64,000 nt of DNA from Rhabditoides inermis (GCA_963966185.1 CAWZYM010000242.1:662001-726000), one strand, 5' to 3'. Shown: positions 32,837 to 45,169, numbered from the stretch's first letter. Notes: generated by a model from the letters alone, not told the origin. Made by a program: numbers and translations.

Positions 32837-33519
32837 CTACTTGATGTTCTGCTGTCTGCACTGTGCCGAACAGTACACCCTGCCCTCCTTGTAGATGAAT
32901 CGCTGCTGTTGCATGTCCTTGTCACACGAGAAACATCTGAAAACGAAGTTTGAATCTTGAATCATTCAATCATTCCACGCACGTTACTCTGTGCACTTCT
33001 TTCCGAACTCGAAACACCTCGTACCTGAAGCACTCGGGTGTGGCGTGCCAGTTTGCATCGGCGTGCGAGAGTCGCTTCTCGTCCGGTCCTATCTGGAAGT
33101 GAGGGGTGTACACGACTCCCTCCCATGTACTCACCTTGTTCTGGCAGGTGGCACACGTCTTGGCGTAGTGTTGGTTGTAGCACTCCAGACAGTGCGGCTG
33201 CTCGTCTTTCGTCACGTACCGGTGTCCGCCTGCAGGCTGAGGTTTGATCGTGTATATTTGATTTGTATACATTCAAAACGTCTTATAGACGTAACAAAAC
33301 TATGGTTCAGTTCGTGAGATTGTGTAAGAATAACAGACATTTGTGTGCGCAGTACGCTTTCATAACTACTTGTACAAAAAAATTATATAGTAGAATGTAG
33401 ATGTGAAAGCTGACCGAGTTTGAGGTCGCACTTGTAGCATGCAAAGTGGTCAAAGTGCCATGCCTGCTCCTCCGCGAATGTGTACTCCTTGGCGAAGATC
33501 AACTGGAAACGAGGTGTCA

Positions 33520-33574
<55 letters not shown>

Positions 33575-36500
33575 CTCTCTCCATCCTTCCCCACCTCATC
33601 GCATCCCGCGCATCGTGGGTAGTGTAGGTCTGCGAAGTGCCGTCCGCAGTAGTACTTCCCTGAGTGGAAGAAGTAGAGCATGTCTACGAGTAGCTGATCA
33701 CACTGCGCGCACTTGAAGCAGCCGGGGTGCCATGTGTCCTGTAAGGAATGATCATTTTCAGTATGTAGGAATATGCAACTGAAATGTAAAACTAATATTC
33801 ACCCACCCTGTTGTTTCCGTGATCGGTGCGCACTCCCACCTCGCCGACTTCGATCTTGTTCGAACAGCACTTGCAGGACTGAAACAGAGAAAACTCATTG
33901 AAGGGGCGGCTGTGTTTTGAAACGCACCACTGATCCGTCTCCGGCCTGCGAATGAGCGTGTGATCCGGTGTTGCGGAATGCCACTCCGTCGGCTGGACGT
34001 GCTCCTACTCCTCCTCCTTCTCCTCCTCCTGCTCCTCTTCCTGCTCCACCGTGACTTCCGACTGCTCCGGACACTGCGGGTCCGCACTTCTCCCCGTGAC
34101 AGCCTCCCGCTCCGTCGTATCCGCACTCTCCCACACAGTGCGGCTCTGCCCCTCCTCCGTAGCCTCCTCCATTTGTTCCTGCTCCCATCAGTCTGCCAGC
34201 TTGGGAGACAGCCGGTCCGCACTTCTCCCCGTAGCAGCCTCCCGCCCCATCGTATCCGCACTCTCCCACGCACCGCGGCTCTGCTCCTTCTGCTCCCATC
34301 AGCACAGCCGAGCCGCACTTGACTCCGCCGCATCCTCCGGCCACTGCGCACTGTGCCACACAGCGTGGCTGGGACGCGGCCCTTGCTCCCACTGCCCCGC
34401 ACTGCAGTCCCTCGCAGCCAGTCCGCCCCTCCACCCCGCACTGTCCAGCACACCTCGGTCCGCGGCCGCACTTCCATCCCCCGCAGCCGCCATCTTCTCC
34501 GCACTCTGCTTGACACGCGAACCCGCCCTCTCCCCCATTGCACTTCCTGCCGCCGCAGCCTCCCGGGTACTGGCAGAGTGCGAAGCAGCCGACGGTGCCG
34601 AGTGAGCAGAGCTGTCCGCGGCAGCCTCCCGCCTGGGAGCACTGACCGGCACAGGCTGCGGCCGGGCGTCCGAGTGCCATCATCTGGTGTGCGAGGGCGT
34701 CTGTTTGGGCGGCGATGTCTTCGAGTGCCCGCGCCGGGTCGAACGCGTCCGTCGCAGAGTCGCGCGCGCCGTTCGAAGAATTTCCGAACGAGTGTCGTCC
34801 CGTTCCCTCCGTCTGCACGCCAAAGTCCTTCTTCACGTCGACCACCTTGCCCACGCCGATTACCTGGAAAGTACAAATGATCAGATGAAATAAATGACAA
34901 GCAGAGCAGAGAGACTCAGACTAGACCACGCACGTTCTTCTTGACGTTGTCGATGAATGCTGCGAGTGTCTTCCTGTCCTCCTCGGAGGCGAAGCGCGCG
35001 TCGTCAATGTTGCAGTCATACAGCGGAAGCTGAACGGAACTGTTAAATGAAAATACCACTCGTATACGGTTACATTTAGAAAAAGTGATTGTATTTCCAT
35101 GTTCTTTCATGTGGTAGTTGTTTTAGAATTGCTTTTTAATGTAATCATTATGTTCGTACCTGATAGGCGAGCTTCTGTCGTCTGTTCTGTTCTCCCTGGG
35201 TGCCTACGACGGGTCGGTCTGCTTCCGGGAGGGCGGACATGTATCGGGAGACGAGCGACGGGTCGTTGACAGGCGCCCACGCGTACTCAGTCACCTGACA
35301 AACGGAGGTACGCTTGACATGATATGTCACATGGGCTAGTCAGGTTGTCAGGCACGTATCACTCCGCATATGGAACTGCGAAACTACTTATGACTGTCTC
35401 TCCTAACCTGACGTCGAGTAACTGGGAAATAAAGAATAACAAGATATGCTTGAATATTGTCACAATGAAAGTTAGACAGTCAACATGTCGGACTCGCAAG
35501 TTAACCACTCACGACGGTCTCTCCCTTGCGCGGCGTCTCCACTTTGTAGTTGTATTGTGCGGTTGGCAGGCGGCGGGTCTGCAAGAAAACAACAATATAC
35601 ATCATCCCAGAAGTTTCAAACCCAGCGCCACTTTGATCAAAACGGAAAAGAAAATGAATCAAGTATAAAAACGACCTCTTCTATCTCCCTCCGCATGGGA
35701 CTCTTCTCTCGCACCTGCTCGCCCGGGCCCTTCACGAAATCGCCATTCACCAGACGACCTGTAAGCAATGCGGTGAACAACATAGTTAATGAGTAATCAG
35801 AATCGACCTAACTGGTTGCGTAATAAAGTGTTTGATACCTGATACCGTAATAATAATAATGTACTCGTATATGAACGCACCGGTGCTCCGCAGTCCGTGT
35901 CTGCTGAGGGATCCGTGCTGCGGGCGACCCTCGAAGATCTCACGAGTGCCGAACAGACGGCCTGCAATTGAATCAGTAATAATCTGCGTCACCATAAACA
36001 CTTCATCATAAAACAACCAGAGTGAAAAGAGGATACTGCATAAAGCATGTGTAGTGGATGAGATCAGTCGCATCGGCATGATGCATATTCATATTAGAAG
36101 GGACCGACCGATGACGATCTGTCCGTGGTCGAACTGTGGCAGGACGACGTCGTGCTCGTCCATCCGACACCCACACGTCTTGCACATCTTCCTGCAACAA
36201 GGCCGTCATTCTGAATTTTAGACGTTTATAGTTTTGCTCATTTTCGAATAGGGACATCATAACGATGAAGTGGACTAGTTGTTGGTCATTTCTTTATTTT
36301 TTGTGTATTTTTCTTTCTATAATAACACCTTGATTCTAGATATTTATAGTTTTACACGTTCTCGAGACAGGTTGTGCGCCGTTTCGCTTCTCCACCATGT
36401 ATAATGTTGTTTTGAGCCCCCCTCAATGTTGCGCACCCACTCACTGAGTCACACCAGCGTTCCCAGTCTGACTCACACTATGCATCAGCGATGCGTTCTC

Positions 36501-37038
36501 CTCCCTCCTCCCTCCCTCTCTCTCTCTCTATCTCTCTCTCTCTCTCTCTCGCCCTATCTCTCCCTCTCTCTCTCTCCCTTTCAGACTACTCTCCCATAAC
36601 TGCAAACACTCTCTGTGGCTATCTGGTGGCGTGCGGCCATTGAATGGTCCCTTAGAAAGGTGAGCATGCGACACATTTCAATGGCTCGGCCAGCCAGCTA
36701 GATAAACACCGCCCGCTCGACAAACATGCATATGCAAATGAGGTATAGGTGATGAAAATGGACTAGTGCATGTAACGGAACTACCATCATATCCGAATCA
36801 AATAACTACATGGATTAGAAAAAAAAACTTAATCACCTCCAAAAGTGCAGGTCGAGCCCGGGACAACTGCATTTCGTACACGCCGAACCAGCGCCGATCT
36901 CGTGACACAAAACGTGCTGGAAAAATACAAAATGAAAGAAACGAAAATGAAAAAGAAGCGCACACTCACCTTTTGTTTCTCCTCGAGCTTGAATATATTG
37001 GGATTATGTGGCAGGGTGGGAATGTCCGGTTCGTCCAT
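32837..37038 (-). CDS. Testin-family PET-LIM protein with a Cys/Gly-rich insertion
   Basis: Fifteen exons give 732 residues: 36970-37038, 36837-36916, 36109-36191, 35881-35961, 35676-35758, 35513-35578, 35160-35294, 34934-35029, 33925-34863, 33807-33878, 33595-33738, 33415-33502, 33135-33229, 33025-33092, 32837-32936. The ATG is 5 nt after TTTTCAG. The N-terminal [18 protein letters not shown] and the EHDV string match the testin Cys-rich region. A PET domain follows at about 150-225 ([16 protein letters not shown], then LPLYDC). Three LIM domains at about 545-732 contain YCGRHF, RCAGCDELIF and a C-terminal CSAQC. Testin acts at focal adhesions and on actin. One 939-bp exon (residues 232-544) lies between PET and LIM. 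Its second half onward is packed with repeats of the type C-x3-C-x5-7-GC-x3-KC, such as [20 protein letters not shown] know of no such block in vertebrate testin. Confidence 0.9.
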
Positions 37039-37269
37039 AATTGCTGAAAAGGTATTTCGCAATAGCTATGCGTCACACACAAAACACAAAATACGTACGC
37101 ATACATTAACAGGAATACTATTCTCTTCTGGCTGGCTGTTGATTGTCGGGGTGGTTGTGTGAAATGGTTAGGCCTCTCATTACCGGGGGTGGGTGGCGAT
37201 CCCAGAACACAGGCTAATTAACATAGCGGGAGAGAGGAGGGGGAAACGGCTGGCGGGAGTTGCGCGCCC

Positions 37270-37325
<56 letters not shown>

Positions 37326-38466
37326 GAGGCAAGGCCATCGATACGAGAGACGGGACAAAGACGAGGCTACTGACAGCCGGGAGGCGACGGCCATTGCGCA
37401 ACGCCTATTACCACCCGGCGCGTATACGAAATGGAATACGTTTCAAAAACGTGTTCGACATGAACGCGGCTCGAGAAAGGATTGAATCATTTATACTAAA
37501 CGTGCGTAGGCGTTCCATTCGTCGCAATATTTCGGTTCTCCTCAAACATAAAAACCATGAAACACGGCGCGGTTTCAATAACTGCACTCGAATCGCGGAG
37601 GGAAACGGAAATTGTGGTCTCTCATAGCATTAGCAGTTTGAAAGAGAGAGAGAGAGAGAGAGAGAGAGATACTCTAATCTCTGCTACGAACGCAATGATT
37701 GCAGGTTTGATGGGAGTCGGCGACCAGTCACTGACCGTTCCCGTCACCATAGCAGCAAAGTGAAATAGGGAGGAAAAGCAGGGCAGAAAAAGAATGAATA
37801 AAACACTCGCGCACTACTAATCCTCAGAAAAGACGGCGATGCAACTTTGGCTCCCCAGGGATGGAGGGGGGAGAGGGAGACAAAGAATCGATGTCCGACG
37901 GCTTCGCGAGAGAAGCCACACCATAAACACTCACTATTCACTACATCCCGAACGGAGAGCTCTCCCACAGGCGAGAATCCAGAATAATCATAACAAACCG
38001 GGGGACCGAGGAGCAGCCGTCGTATAGCCAATTCCGGGTGGCTGCGAGAAGGGAGGGGAGAGAGAGAGACTGAGAGAGGGGAGACCATGAGTGCATGCCC
38101 AAAAGCCGCTGCAGTCTTGACATAATTGAATAGATCTCGTTGAGGATTGCGCCGCCGCCGCGCGTGTTCGAAAAAGAAAGGCGAGCCTTTCTGGTTGGAG
38201 AATGGAAAGCGAGCTTCGAAGGCGCGCAAACACACGGGTTATCGTGCCGTTATCGGATGGCCAAACAGATGACACACTGATAGGGCTCGAAATCAGGCCG
38301 TACACAGACAAGGAAATTCAAGTTTTCAGTTTAACGTCATGATACATGATAGTCAGGCAACACATACACAGTCAAATAAGGTGCGAGAAGTGGCGCAAGT
38401 GAGTATAATGGGATGCGCGGGTGCACATCTCATGCAAATACGACTGGGCGAGACACGGCCTTCAAC

Positions 38467-38514
<48 letters not shown>

Positions 38515-39106
38515 GGATCCACGCGAGAAGATGGGATCAGTCGCAGGAGAATGGGCGAGTCAACAATATTATAATAGAGATAACAGACACAGACACACCG
38601 GGAGTCCGTGAATCACAGGGGATGTTGCGAGACACGTCTCTCCCTCCCTCTCTCTCCCTTACTCCCCCCCTCTCTCTCTCTCTCTCTCTCTCCCTTACTC
38701 CCCCCTCTCTCTCTCTGCGTAGTGCGCGGACAAAGGCTGCGTCTCGGTGAGTGATGGGGCGCGAAAACGAAAACGAAACTTGGAGGGCGGGCGCAATTGG
38801 CAGCACTTGTGAGGTGGGATGAAAGACGGGAAGAAACCGCTGCGCGTCAGTCAGTCTCCAGTCAGAACGCATTCCAAATACGGAAAGTGAGATTGAAATA
38901 GACATGGGGAAACTGGTACTGTGTGCATAGCCGGAAGAGAGAGAGAGGGAGAGAGAGAGGGAGAGAGAGAGAGAGAGAGAGACTGATTGAAATCGATGCG
39001 CACGACGAAACAATCATACATTATGTGTGTGCGGTGCGGCTCTCTACATTGATCGACAAGTAGAGATAGACAATACTGGTAGACACAACTAGTAGCCGGA
39101 AGTGTG

Positions 39107-39146
<40 letters not shown>

Positions 39147-39411
39147 AATGACCGGAACGAAGGAGACACGTACGGACACATGAAAAAACAGCGACACGTT
39201 GATAGTTGATAATAAACATATGAATGACATCGAAAAAAGTGTTTATGGTTTTCGGCGTTTTGCGGGAATCGAACAAATTCGATTCACATGACGCAGTCGT
39301 CTGTCCGCGATAAAGTTCCATCGACATCCACAATCTAACTGAGCAAACAACAAAACCAACTTATAACAAATCGTCTATAAATAAGTCATCACAGATACAT
39401 AGATAACGAAA
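37039..39411. other. Intergenic, microsatellite-rich, no gene seen
   Basis: GA tracts lie at 37275-37324, 37640-37669, 38469-38511, 38935-38985 and 39110-39140, and TC tracts at 38640-38720. I found no exon chain with plausible splice sites and non-repeat protein sequence. It may hold testin promoter elements. Confidence 0.5.
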
Positions 39412-40440
39412 ATGTGGTTACTATTGCTACTGGTGTTTCTCCTCCCTCATCTGTATCTCTACCTCTCCGATCCGGACAGTCCAAACTCCAAACGACTGAA
39501 TCCAGAATTAGAGTATGAAAATATATGTTATGTGGTGTGTAGAGATGGTCCGGTTAAACTCTTCACGGTTTTTCGGTTCGGTTTAACCGGTTAACCGTAC
39601 CGAAATTTCGAAAAACCGGTTCCGGTTAACCGATTTTAAAACGGTTTTCGGTTAACCGGTTAACCGAACCGTGACTTTAAAAAACCGGTTCCGGTTAACC
39701 GGTTTTAACCGGTTTTACCGGTTTTCGGTTATCGAAACCGACACTGAAGGTGTGAGATCATCAAAGATAGCGCGAAATTCAATCTTATTTGTCAGTCACC
39801 GCCATTGTTACATCACAAAACTCGAGAAATTTGACATCACGAGCGTCGAACATAGCCTAGACAGTCAGCTACAGGGAAACCGGTTAACCGAACGATTCGG
39901 TTAACCGGTTCGGTTAACCGAAAACTGGTTTCTGTCACGGTTTTCCGGTTCGGTTAACCGGTTAACCGAAATCAAAATGGTTTCCGGTTAACCGGTTAAC
40001 CGAACCGGTTAAATAACCGAAAACCGGAAAAATAACCGAAATGACGGTTAACCGGACCATCTCTAGTGGTGTGTATAACGTGATACGCGTATTATTAAAT
40101 AATTCCACTTCGTACACTGTACAACTGACACGTGCGAGTATTGTACCGACTGGTTGTAGGTTGTAGGTTGTAGTATCAAAAACATCACAGCCGCTCCTCT
40201 TCGAACAGCTGTTCTGTACTGGATGTCCACTTTATCCAGGTTCATGGTCCATTTCTCCTCTTCCTTCCAGCCCATGTCATATCGTACCCTCTCGTCGGAA
40301 AAGTGCGTCTTTCTCCGAAGCTATCTCATCGACAACGCACACTCATCCGTACTCCCTGCACTCGTTCATGCCTCCGTTCCACCCATTCACAGGCCACGTC
40401 ATCGACAACTTCTACTTCACCCAATAGAGTATATGAGATG
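39412..40440 (+). CDS. Candidate short secreted protein with a signal-peptide exon, interrupted by a MITE
   Basis: An ATG at 39412 opens a strong signal-peptide-like sequence (MWLLLLLVFLLPHLYLYL) followed by DPDSPNSKRLNPEL. A GTATGA donor-like site follows at 39511. A 526-bp MITE starts 29 bp later, so it would lie in the first intron. Downstream, CATCACAG at about 40183-40190 and TTCCAG near 40270 could be acceptors for exons running to 40440, but the frame there is uncertain and the protein has no motif I know. The first exon is the only well-supported part. Confidence 0.3.
39540..40065. mobile_element. hAT-type MITE with 8-bp target duplication
   Basis: Terminal inverted repeats begin TAGAGATGGTCCGGTTAA at the left and end with its reverse complement at 40065. 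The flanks carry the same 8-bp direct repeat GTGGTGTG (39532-39539 and 40066-40073), the target-site duplication size of hAT transposons. The interior has no transposase frame and consists largely of GGTTAACCGG-type palindromic motifs read in both directions. It is a non-autonomous element. Confidence 0.88.
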
Positions 40441-41237
40441 AGTAAGTATAGAGTTAGTGAGTAAGTGACACACAAGTTCACGCCAGTTTTGACTTTTGAA
40501 GTTTTGTATTGAAATTATGGGCATGTATATGAAAATACAGGAAACCTATTATCTATTCTGTATTCGGTTCGACTGTCGAGCCGGCTGACATGCGCGTACA
40601 GTGTACACGCGATGGGGAACGGGTCAGACAGGTGAGACACGGAACGGAACAATGTGTAAGTCCGTTCTTTCCCCGAGGATGGCAATATCCGAAAGAGAGA
40701 ATGGGTGTGTAACTGAGGGTGGAGCGACTACGCGGCTGCAAGTACAGAGAACGACACTCCTCATTAGTTGTACAATGACTTTGTTTCTATGACTCTCTTT
40801 TTCACCTGGAGTTTCTAAGAGTAATGAAATACCAGCTGATTTCACGCATATGTAAACAATATAATGTACCATTTAATTTAAGATATCACGTAGTTATCAT
40901 TATCACATTATCTGTTATCTAAATTATAAATACATATTTATGTCTTTTAGTTTTTGATTATATTTAAATACCAATTCATGCACTCGTTATTTCAAATTTC
41001 AAGAAGTGCTCATTTCGTAATGCTATTGAGCCATTTTGGGTATCGTTGCTCGTTAGCTGAGAGATAAAAGGAATAGGTAGGAACATAGTTTATTTGTTTC
41101 TCTATACTTGTTAGGCGCGTATAGCACGTATACAAGTACATTGTATGTGTGAATTGATATAGTGAACAGTAAACAGTAATTGCAGTGTAATTTGGTGTTT
41201 TGTGAAAATTCTCTTGTTCAACTAACATTTATGACTT
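40441..41237. other. AT-rich intergenic upstream of the receptor gene
   Basis: No gene or repeat that I can support; short open frames lack splice context and composition support. Confidence 0.5.
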
Positions 41238-42646
41238 ATGAACCCATCTCAAAGAATCATAAATCACTATGTTCTACATCTACTGTTCCAGAAGATTGAC
41301 TCGGTATACACATTCTTCTCAAATCAAATGTATTTTCTTTTCGACATCTACAATATTCTTCTCATTCTCACTATTCCAACAAATGTATATCTCATCAACC
41401 TCATTCTCTTCCGAACCCAGTCCAAAATCGGCCCTTATAAGTTTATCATACTAGTGTTTGTTGTATTCGACGTAATATTTGCTCTGGGAAATTACATCAT
41501 CCGACCGGTGAGTTTCCAGTGATATGTCATAATTAATCTGTGTCATGAAGAAATTTGGCGCGCACGGGCATGCGTTTATCGTGTTCACTATCGAGAAGTG
41601 GATAGTGGAGAGTGGGGAGCTGACTCGACTCATCATCATATCAGTCTACGGAGGACTGTTCTGTCAGTCACTCCATCTACTCGCATGCCACTTCGTATGC
41701 CGGTATCTCATCATCAACAGGTAAACCGGCTAGCAGTAGTGTTGGGTCAATATATCGACTTTTGATTGATTTTCGATTAATCAACAATGTTCAAATTGAC
41801 GATTAATCGTTAATCATTAATCGAACTTCTATTAATCGACCCAACACAAACTATCAGTATGGTAAGTTGTGGTCTAGGAGTACGAACGAGGTGATGGAAG
41901 CGGCACAGCGCACTCATCATCTCCCTCTTCGTCGCCACTTCTTTCGCCGCCAACCTGGCGTGGACACTCATTTGCGTCTCCTTCTACCACATGTCCCCCG
42001 CTGAATTGGACTACGTCCAGCCAGCCATCACCACATACTACGCGAAGAGCGTCAATGAAACCGCCATCGTCGGGGCTGTCTATATGGTATGTACTACCTT
42101 TACTTTGTCAATCTGTAGCTCCTCGAATGATTGCAGCTGCCCGATCCTCAATGGGACAACATTCTGGCCATCGTTCTATGTGTGTGCATATTCGCAGCCG
42201 ACTTCATTGTCATCCTCTATTGCTCATACAAGATCCTCAATACCAGTCAGCAACTCGTGTCCAACAACGCAAAAGAGCTACAGGTGAGATGCATTACAAA
42301 AAGTGAAAATAACTACGAAACAGGATCAACTCTTTCGTGCTTTGGTCGCGCAGAGCGCGATTCCCTTGCTATGCGTGTACTTCCCATTCGCGTGTATCCA
42401 CGGAGCGACGATCATCGGTCAGTATCCCTACCTCTCACCTTCTGATCCTCTGTCTGTATAAATCCTTGTTTAGCACTCGACATCAACTCTCTCCTCCAGC
42501 CCATCGTCGTTCTCATGGACATCTTTCCTCTCCTCGATCCCATTCTCATCATTCTCTTCATCCGAGAGTATCGACTGTACACGGCCCGCCTCCTTCGACT
42601 CTCCGATGTCACTCTCACATTCCCCGTAGATTCACAAACCACATGA
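41238..42646 (+). CDS. Seven-transmembrane chemoreceptor-like gene (str/srj-type), frame doubtful at exon 3
   Basis: Exons 41238-41507, 41551-41720, about 41895-42086, 42137-42283, 42324-42417 and 42474-42646 encode a multi-pass protein of roughly 335 residues. TM1 (IYNILLILTIPTNVYLINLIL), the SKIGPYKFIILVFVVFD string, a CRY motif after TM3 and a C-terminal FIREYRLYTARLL resemble nematode str-class receptors. Exons 4-6 join cleanly in phase. The join from exon 2 (two bases over, after LIINR) to exon 3 (WKRHSALIISLFVATSF) does not: the only in-frame route passes a TGA at 41892-41894, and no AG gives the right phase. The gene may be a pseudogene or contain a sequence error, or exon 2 may end earlier, at GTATGC after HLLACHF. 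Role by family: sensory GPCR. Confidence 0.65.
41742..41852. mobile_element. Small MITE-like inverted-repeat element
   Basis: In intron 2 of the receptor gene, AGTGTTGGGTC at the left mirrors GACCCAACAC at the right around an AT-rich, ATTAATCG-rich centre. I could not identify a target duplication. Confidence 0.45.
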
Positions 42647-43073
42647 GCAAATGAACATTATGACGGCACGATAAGCCTACATTCGACTTCAAAATTAGTA
42701 TTGATTCGTCTTTAACGCAGACGAGTCACTTCCGTGTTAAAAAAACTCTCATGTTCTCCGCCAGACAAGGCAATTAATAAATGATTATAGCATGCGAAAT
42801 TAAGACTCGATAAGTGTTCGCACTCATTTCTTAATGTGACAATTATCAACGAAATGAAATCAACGATCTAGCCTAGTTTTACAACACAAAACCGGCGTTT
42901 CAGGTTTTCCCTGATGATTCCATGAACGTCAGGGACGCATAACATCATCATCTCATCATATACCTTCATTATGTCTCTTCCGTATCAATACGACAACAAC
43001 GCAGCTAAAATACACTCTACCACTACCTGCTCTACAACAATTGAGTACTATGAGGAGGCAGATCTGAGTTGCC
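42647..43073. other. AT-rich intergenic between convergent genes
   Basis: This holds the 3' ends of the receptor gene and NDUFAF3. I see no other feature. Confidence 0.5.
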
Positions 43074-44247
43074 TTACTCCAGCTTCTTGAGTTCCTCCTC
43101 TGCCGGCAGCAGCTTCTTCTTGACGTCCGTCCACTCGCCATCCCCACTCCACAACTTCTTGATCAGGTCCTCCGTCTGGTTCAACGACGCGTCCAGACCC
43201 AGCAGCAGAGGGTTCTCGTCCACCTCAACACACATTCTCTCTCCCTTCCCCCCCCCCCTCTCTCTCTCCCCCTCCCTCCCTCCCTCCCTCCCTCCCCCTC
43301 CCCCTCTCCCTCCCTCCCTCTCTCCTCCCTCCCCCCTCTCCCTACCTCGTCCCAGTTCCTGATGAGTGAAAGTGCCCTTCCATACTCTGCATCTGTCACC
43401 ACCATATCATCTGGCGGATACAGCGCAGCCGCCACATACCGACCCTCGCTGTTCAGAAAGTTGAACGTGGCGATCGCATCCTCCTAAACATATCAATCAT
43501 AGAAAACCCCATGCAAGCGAAATATAAATCATTATCAGTTTATTCAAGCTACAGTAACCCAGAACGTACCGTGTCCATGATTTCGAGTCCGATCTTGTGG
43601 TCGCGGAGGAAAGGAGCGACACGGGCGCGCACCTTGTCGATGTCCTTCTTGTCGCCACAACCAAGCACGAGAATGTCAATCTTCGGCTCCAGCATGGCTA
43701 AAACAGGGGGTTGTGTGTGAGAGAGGGAGAGAGAGAGAAAGAGAAAGGGAGAGAGAAGTAGAGAGAGATGCTGACCAAAGAGCGAGAGCGACTCGGGAGT
43801 GATATCATCGGTGGTGAGGACGCGCCACGAGAGAGCCGTCTTCGGGAAGAGCGCGATCGGACCGTACCTGAACAGACAACACATACAACAGCTCCTCCCC
43901 CACCAGCCCCGCTTACTGACAGGAACTGTCCGTTGATCATTCGGAATCCGTAGCAGGAGAGTCCGCGGACGCCCATCTGCTTTGCCTCTAGCATCTCTGC
44001 GGAGAGGAGGGAGACGCGACTGCGCTGAGACACATCAGAGTCGCCGAGGGGGTTCAGGTGCCAGCTGTCCAGCGCGCCTGAAAGGAGGTGCGCATGCCCT
44101 CTCCCTCCCTCCCTCCCCCTCCCTCCCTCTCCACCCACCAGTGTCTCCCCTGCACCCTGCCTTCCCCCCTCCTCCTCCTCCTCCTCCTCCTCCTCCTCCC
44201 ACTGCTCTCCTCGCATGTCGCAGCACACATCGCGCCGATCCAAGCAT
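43074..44247 (-). CDS. NDUFAF3: NDUFAF3, mitochondrial complex I assembly factor
   Basis: Six exons (44139-44247, 43921-44077, 43776-43867, 43570-43697, 43346-43483, 43074-43223) give 257 residues. The ATG follows TTTTTTTCAG by three bases. The N terminus MLGSARCVLRHARRAV is a typical mitochondrial presequence and is followed by eleven glycines. The conserved core includes FRMINGQ, YGPIALFPKTALSWRV, ITPESLSLF, MLEPKIDILVLGCGDK and IGLEIMDTEDAIATFNFL, then YVAAALYPP. NDUFAF3 acts with NDUFAF4 at an early stage of complex I assembly. About 60 residues follow the usual end of the family (from VTDAEYGRA on), a charged helical extension I cannot place. Confidence 0.9.
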
Positions 44248-44565
44248 ATCCTGAAAAAAATATTTATTATCATCTACAAATTATTACAATATTACAAACA
44301 ACGCGCCGCGTACGAATTAGAAATACAAACTGCGAGGTCTGATAAATGCTGGGCAAGAGAAGGGAGTTCGTGTGCGTGGAGCAAAGTGACAAGATTCGGA
44401 GGATATAAGGCAAGACATCGACATCACAACAAAAGGCGATCACAACCAAAGGAAAAGAGTAAGTGCAATCAAGAATCAAAGAAGTGAATAACATCAAAGA
44501 CGATACATCAATCAATCAATAATCAATATAGATCGACTGGTGGTAGATCAACCGATGCGGGTAGA
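44248..44565. other. Short intergenic spacer between two minus-strand genes
   Basis: AT-rich sequence of 318 bp separates the small protein gene from NDUFAF3. Spacing of this kind and the acceptor directly before NDUFAF3 fit a nematode operon. Confidence 0.4.
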
Positions 44566-44888
44566 TCAGACGGGCGAGTCCCTCTGCTGCTGCTCTCCTC
44601 CCTCCACCGTCACCTCCTCACCCTCTGTCGGCTCGTGGCCGTCCTCCTGCAGTTAATCGATAACTCAATCGATCAATCATTACCAATCGATACCTTGAAG
44701 TTGGCGGGCGGGGTCGAGTATCCGGTGCTGGTGGCTCCGCTGGTGCCATTGGTGGTGGCAGTGGTGGTTGTGGTGGCAGTGGGTCTCTGCCAGCTGGGGA
44801 GGGCGTTCATCGATGGAAGAGTGCTGACAGCGGGCGCAGAGATGGGCGCAAAGTTGTTGTGCGAGAGAAGCAGGCTGGAACATTTCAT
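44566..44888 (-). CDS. Small Thr/Ser-rich protein with an acidic C terminus
   Basis: Two exons (44694-44888, 44566-44646) give 91 residues starting MKCSSLLLSHNNF. A Thr-rich low-complexity stretch (TATTTTTATTNGTSG) and an acidic end (EPTEGEEVTVEGGE) follow. I do not recognise it. A TTCCAG acceptor-like site lies inside the first codons, so if the mRNA is trans-spliced there, translation would start at a later Met (MNALPSW). It lies divergent from the Lys/Glu-rich gene, with 170 bp between. Confidence 0.55.
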
Positions 44889-45058
44889 TAGGTCGCCATT
44901 ATACTTTGACGCTCCCGTGCAAAAATGTAATTTTTGATTTCGTTGACGCGGCGTGATCAAAATCAGTAGGTGCATCTTTTGCACGGTCTCGCAGACGCGG
45001 TCATTGCATCGACCCCTCCTTCCATCGGGCAGGCGGGAATGCCACTCTGATCACACAC

Positions 45059-45137
45059 ATGTGCATCAAACCAAAGAAGAAACCGCCCGCCGTACAGGTG
45101 AGTTCGCCTGTTCCCCTCCGCCTTCCTTCACTCCCTC

Positions 45138-45169
<32 letters not shown>

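Noticed and set aside
43697..44273. 191-codon minus frame across NDUFAF3 exons 1-2 and their introns
   Set aside because: It reads through the GT-AG introns as low-complexity SLSLS and EEEEE. The spliced NDUFAF3 model explains the conserved parts.
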